Source: Paenibacillus baekrokdamisoli (lineage in GTDB: Bacteria > Bacillota > Bacilli > Paenibacillales > Paenibacillaceae). Taken from it: a DNA stretch of 64,000 bases. The notes beneath the pieces were generated by a model. The model ran no database searches. It was not told where the DNA came from and saw nothing but the letters and a program-made list of their open reading frames with translations. Numbering within the stretch: position 1 is the stretch's first letter; every line of letters begins with the position of its first letter. A program made the position numbers and the translations under genes. Location: positions 5,322,501-5,386,500 of the forward strand of contig NZ_AP019308.1 in the NCBI RefSeq assembly GCF_003945345.1, read 5' to 3'. This document shows, piece by piece, positions 61,692-64,000 of this stretch.

Positions 61692-62501
61692 CTATAAAGG
61701 CAGGTCGCGTTTACGAAATAGAATAATGGCTAGGCTAAATGAAAGCAATCCGATGACCGAGAGAATGATAGAGGAGACACCCAAATCTGCATTTCCGTTT
61801 ACAATTTCACCTGGCCTATATAAGGAGAAGATGGAGATGTTTCTTAGCCAATTGATTTTTTCGCTGATTTTACCCAATAGATCCAAGCTGAAGAACCCAA
61901 ATGTAATCAATCCGGAAATGCTGAGCGCCTTCTTCTCGTCATTGGATAGAGAGGACACCAGGAAGGAGATGCCACCAACAGCAAAGAAGAGCAAGAACGC
62001 GGTAGCATTCATCTGAATGAATGTGGATGTATCAAATGTATAATCGTCTCCCAGAAACCATGCGTTTCCGACAAACCCGGCGATGGTCGTAACCGCCATG
62101 ATTACGAATAGTCCAGTTGTCAAAACGCTTGCCTGCGTGAAAGCGACTTTCCCGCGTGTCGTCGGGGTGGACAATAAATAGGCCATGGAGCCTTGATCCA
62201 CCAATCTGGCCATTAGCTGAGTGGATACCTGGACGCATACGATAGAGAGGATGAGAACCAAAATTAATCCGTAGTATTCCCCCGAAATGAATGCCTCGGC
62301 ACTGCCAAAGCCATTGAGGCCAAAGGCTTTTCCCACACCTTCCGGCATGGACCCAACCAGCTCATCGATGGCTTTCGTGTTTTTAGCGATACTGGGATAT
62401 AGCCAAAACATGAGCATGATATAGAACGCAGACCCGAATGCATAGTTCATGAAGCTCTTCATGTACACTTTCATCATCTGTTTATATAAGGTGACATTCA
62501 T
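61692..62501 (-). CDS. ABC-2 type transporter permease
   Basis: The 269-residue protein has six hydrophobic segments and the layout of ABC-2 exporter permeases: a first helix at about 18-36, then an extracellular part, then five helices from about 75. It ends with short basic RKRDLPL. Its ATG overlaps the stop of the ATPase gene (ATGA), so the two form one exporter. The substrate is unknown; such pairs under TetR control often export drugs or lantibiotic-like compounds. Confidence 0.88.
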   Translation of the reverse strand: MNVTLYKQMMKVYMKSFMNYAFGSAFYIMLMFWLYPSIAKNTKAIDELVGSMPEGVGKAFGLNGFGSAEAFISGEYYGLILVLILSIVCVQVSTQLMARLVDQGSMAYLLSTPTTRGKVAFTQASVLTTGLFVIMAVTTIAGFVGNAWFLGDDYTFDTSTFIQMNATAFLLFFAVGGISFLVSSLSNDEKKALSISGLITFGFFSLDLLGKISEKINWLRNISIFSLYRPGEIVNGNADLGVSSIILSVIGLLSFSLAIILFRKRDLPL

Positions 62502-63385
62502 GATATTGTCCCCTTCCGATCATAATAATTCATGAATATATCTTCGAGGTTTTGCGTGAAAATATCGATATTGCGCACCTTGTACTTGGCCGTCTCTTCC
62601 ACAAACTTATCGTAATTACCCTGAACGGAAACTCTCACCCTAACCCCTTCGTGCGATTCAATAAGCAAACCAGAAGCTATGAATGATTTCGCGTCGGTTT
62701 GGTTTTCGAAGGTGACTTCGAAGAGCTTCCGCTGCATGGACTGCAGCTCGTGGATATCCTTAACAGCAATGATGACACCGTCCTTGATTATCGCAGCCCG
62801 GTCGCAAGTCCTCTCGATTTCTGAGAAGCTGTGTGATGACATCAGAAACGTTTTCCCTCGCGCCTTCTCCTCCAGCACAATTTCAATAAACACCTTCTGC
62901 ATAAGGGGGTCGAGACCTGATGTTGGTTCATCCAGAATAATCACATCAGGGTCATGCATGAATGCGGCTACGATCCCGACCTTTTGCTTCATGCCTTTGG
63001 ACATTTTCCGGATGGGAGTATGAACGTCGAACTGCAGACGGTCGATTAAGCTTGCGCGCTTGGACAGGTCTTTCATTCCCTGCATATCAGCCATGAAATC
63101 CAGGAATGTCTTACCTGTCATCCCTTCAAAAAAAGATATTTCTCCAGGCAGATACCCGACGCAGCATTGCGCTTTCCCCTGCTCCTTCCAGGTATCCAGC
63201 CCATTTATCTTGACATATCCTTTGTCCGGCTTCATAAAGCCCATGATATGCCGAATCGTCGTAGACTTGCCTGCTCCGTTCGGTCCCAGAAAGCCGAAAA
63301 CCTCGCCTTCCTTCACCGAAAATGATACATCGAAAATTCCTTTCCCGTTTGAAAATGTCTTTGTTAAATGTTCAACGATCAACAT
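62498..63385 (-). CDS. ABC transporter ATP-binding protein
   Basis: The 295-residue ATPase has Walker A GPNGAGKSTT, Q-loop region at MKPD, signature RKMSKGMKQKVG, Walker B VIILDEPTSGLDPLM and switch His in MSSHSFSEIERTCD, all intact, plus the C-terminal DUF4162-like part of the drug-export subfamily. The frame extends to 63400, but ATG 63385 has GGAGG upstream and the usual LIVEHLTKTF opening. The operon promoter is at 63444-63472. Confidence 0.93.
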   Translation of the reverse strand: MLIVEHLTKTFSNGKGIFDVSFSVKEGEVFGFLGPNGAGKSTTIRHIMGFMKPDKGYVKINGLDTWKEQGKAQCCVGYLPGEISFFEGMTGKTFLDFMADMQGMKDLSKRASLIDRLQFDVHTPIRKMSKGMKQKVGIVAAFMHDPDVIILDEPTSGLDPLMQKVFIEIVLEEKARGKTFLMSSHSFSEIERTCDRAAIIKDGVIIAVKDIHELQSMQRKLFEVTFENQTDAKSFIASGLLIESHEGVRVRVSVQGNYDKFVEETAKYKVRNIDIFTQNLEDIFMNYYDRKGTIS

Positions 63386-63410
63386 TGTCGCCACCTCCAA
63401 GAATGAGGAA

Positions 63411-63472
63411 ATGAAATATTATGATTACTATATTTCATATGTTATAATATACCCGGCCGACAATGTCGTCAA
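63411..63472. promoter_or_regulatory. ABC operon promoter with TetR-type operators
   Basis: On the minus strand TTGACG (63472-63467) and TATTAT (63449-63444) are 17 bases apart. The palindrome CGACAATGTCG (63458-63468) fills the spacer. Downstream in the transcript, ATGAAATAT (63411-63419) and ATATTTCAT (63430-63438) are perfect inverted copies, and ATGAAATAT recurs at 63480-63488 near the tetR start. Both palindromes are candidate repressor sites between the divergent genes. Confidence 0.65.
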
Positions 63473-63547
63473 CAATTTAATGAAATATATTTATTTGAAT
63501 AGTTCATTAATTACATAAAATAAACGATGGAGTTAGGGTGAACGGTA

Positions 63548-64000
63548 ATGAATGGTTTTGAGAAAAGAGCCAACCTGATCAAAGAGAAAATCATGAAAAC
63601 CACCTTGGAAATGCTGCGGACATCGGACCCCAAGAGGATTCGAATCGCCGATATTTCCAAGATGGCTAAAGTTTCGCAGGTTACGATCTATAATTATTTC
63701 GGAAGCAAGGAGGCGCTGCTCCGCGAAGTGTTCAAAAACTACTTCGACAAGGCCATCCGCGATTTCGAGGAATATATGAATGAAGGGCATTCGTTAAAGG
63801 AAAAGATTGAGCATATCATTTTTCTGAAGAAAGAATCCTATAAGGATTTCCCACCGGGTCTTATTAAAGAACTATTAATGGAAGATAATGAACTATCCCG
63901 TTATATCGAAGAGCAGTACAGGGAGAGAACGATCCCATTGACCGTTCGGATTATTAAGGAAGGTAAAGACAGCGGCGAAATATCGGACGATGTCTCCACC
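63548..64000 (+). CDS. TetR family transcriptional regulator, 3' end outside window
   Basis: The first 151 codons are present and run off the right edge. The N-terminal DNA-binding domain is typical of TetR: KIMKTTLEMLR, RIRIADISKMAKVSQVTIYNYFGSKEALLREV, given here as two parts of the helix-turn-helix, followed by a helical ligand domain. ATG 63548 has AGGGTG upstream. It is divergent from the ABC exporter genes and very probably represses them. Confidence 0.92.
   Translation, partial: MNGFEKRANLIKEKIMKTTLEMLRTSDPKRIRIADISKMAKVSQVTIYNYFGSKEALLREVFKNYFDKAIRDFEEYMNEGHSLKEKIEHIIFLKKESYKDFPPGLIKELLMEDNELSRYIEEQYRERTIPLTVRIIKEGKDSGEISDDVST

Overview
The window is the replication-origin region of a low-GC, endospore-forming Firmicute, most like the Paenibacillaceae (Paenibacillus or a close relative). 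I base this on gene order and protein similarity to remembered families; no search was run. The backbone follows the Bacillus oriC neighbourhood: gyrA, gyrB, remB, recF, rlbA, dnaN and dnaA run leftwards, and rpmH, rnpA, yidC, jag, mnmE, mnmG, rsmG, noc, parA, parB ... rpsF, ssb, rpsR ... gdpP, rplI, dnaB, purA ... walRKHIJ, htrA, rlmH run rightwards. Almost all core genes point away from the origin at about 9.4-11.3 kb.

Region by region: 1-6.5 kb holds a partial HD-GYP gene, gyrA, a YheC/D-type ATP-grasp gene and gyrB. 6.5-11.3 kb is the initiation cassette with a bipartite oriC: a DnaA-trio-like unwinding site between dnaN and dnaA, and a DnaA-box cluster between dnaA and rpmH. 11.5-20.6 kb is RNase P protein, membrane insertion, tRNA modification and chromosome partitioning, with two parS sites. 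20.8-25.9 kb has a cysteine desulfurase, DUF4446, the spore protease-like YyaC, DUF3343, DUF951, tRNA-Ser(CGA), a possible non-coding RNA, YjzC and the rpsF-ssb-rpsR operon. 26-37 kb has an LCP cell-wall enzyme, a CBS protein, a membrane-anchored D-aminoacylase relative with a changed active site, and DUF2232-gdpP-rplI-dnaB-purA; purA is preceded by a PurR operator pair. 37-48.2 kb is cell-envelope work: an M23 peptidase, the WalRK system with its accessory genes, HtrA and RlmH.

The right end (48.2-64 kb) is accessory. The 3' end of rlmH is repeated 2.36 kb downstream as an 18-base site that differs from it only at three synonymous third codon positions and encodes the same Gly-Glu-Pro-Tyr-His-Lys-stop. 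This is the arrangement of staphylococcal SCC cassettes, which insert at exactly this place. The interval is AT-rich, has no recombinase, and carries a divergent pair of nucleotide enzymes: a guanylate-kinase-like protein and a dGTPase. I consider this the most interesting part of the window. Further right are an AIM24 protein, a response-regulator remnant, a hybrid histidine kinase with two kinase modules, an orphan MraY C-terminal fragment, a GAF-PAS-GGDEF-EAL protein followed by a TPP enzyme, an unknown protein with an internal repeat, and an ABC exporter operon divergent from a TetR repressor with a visible operator.
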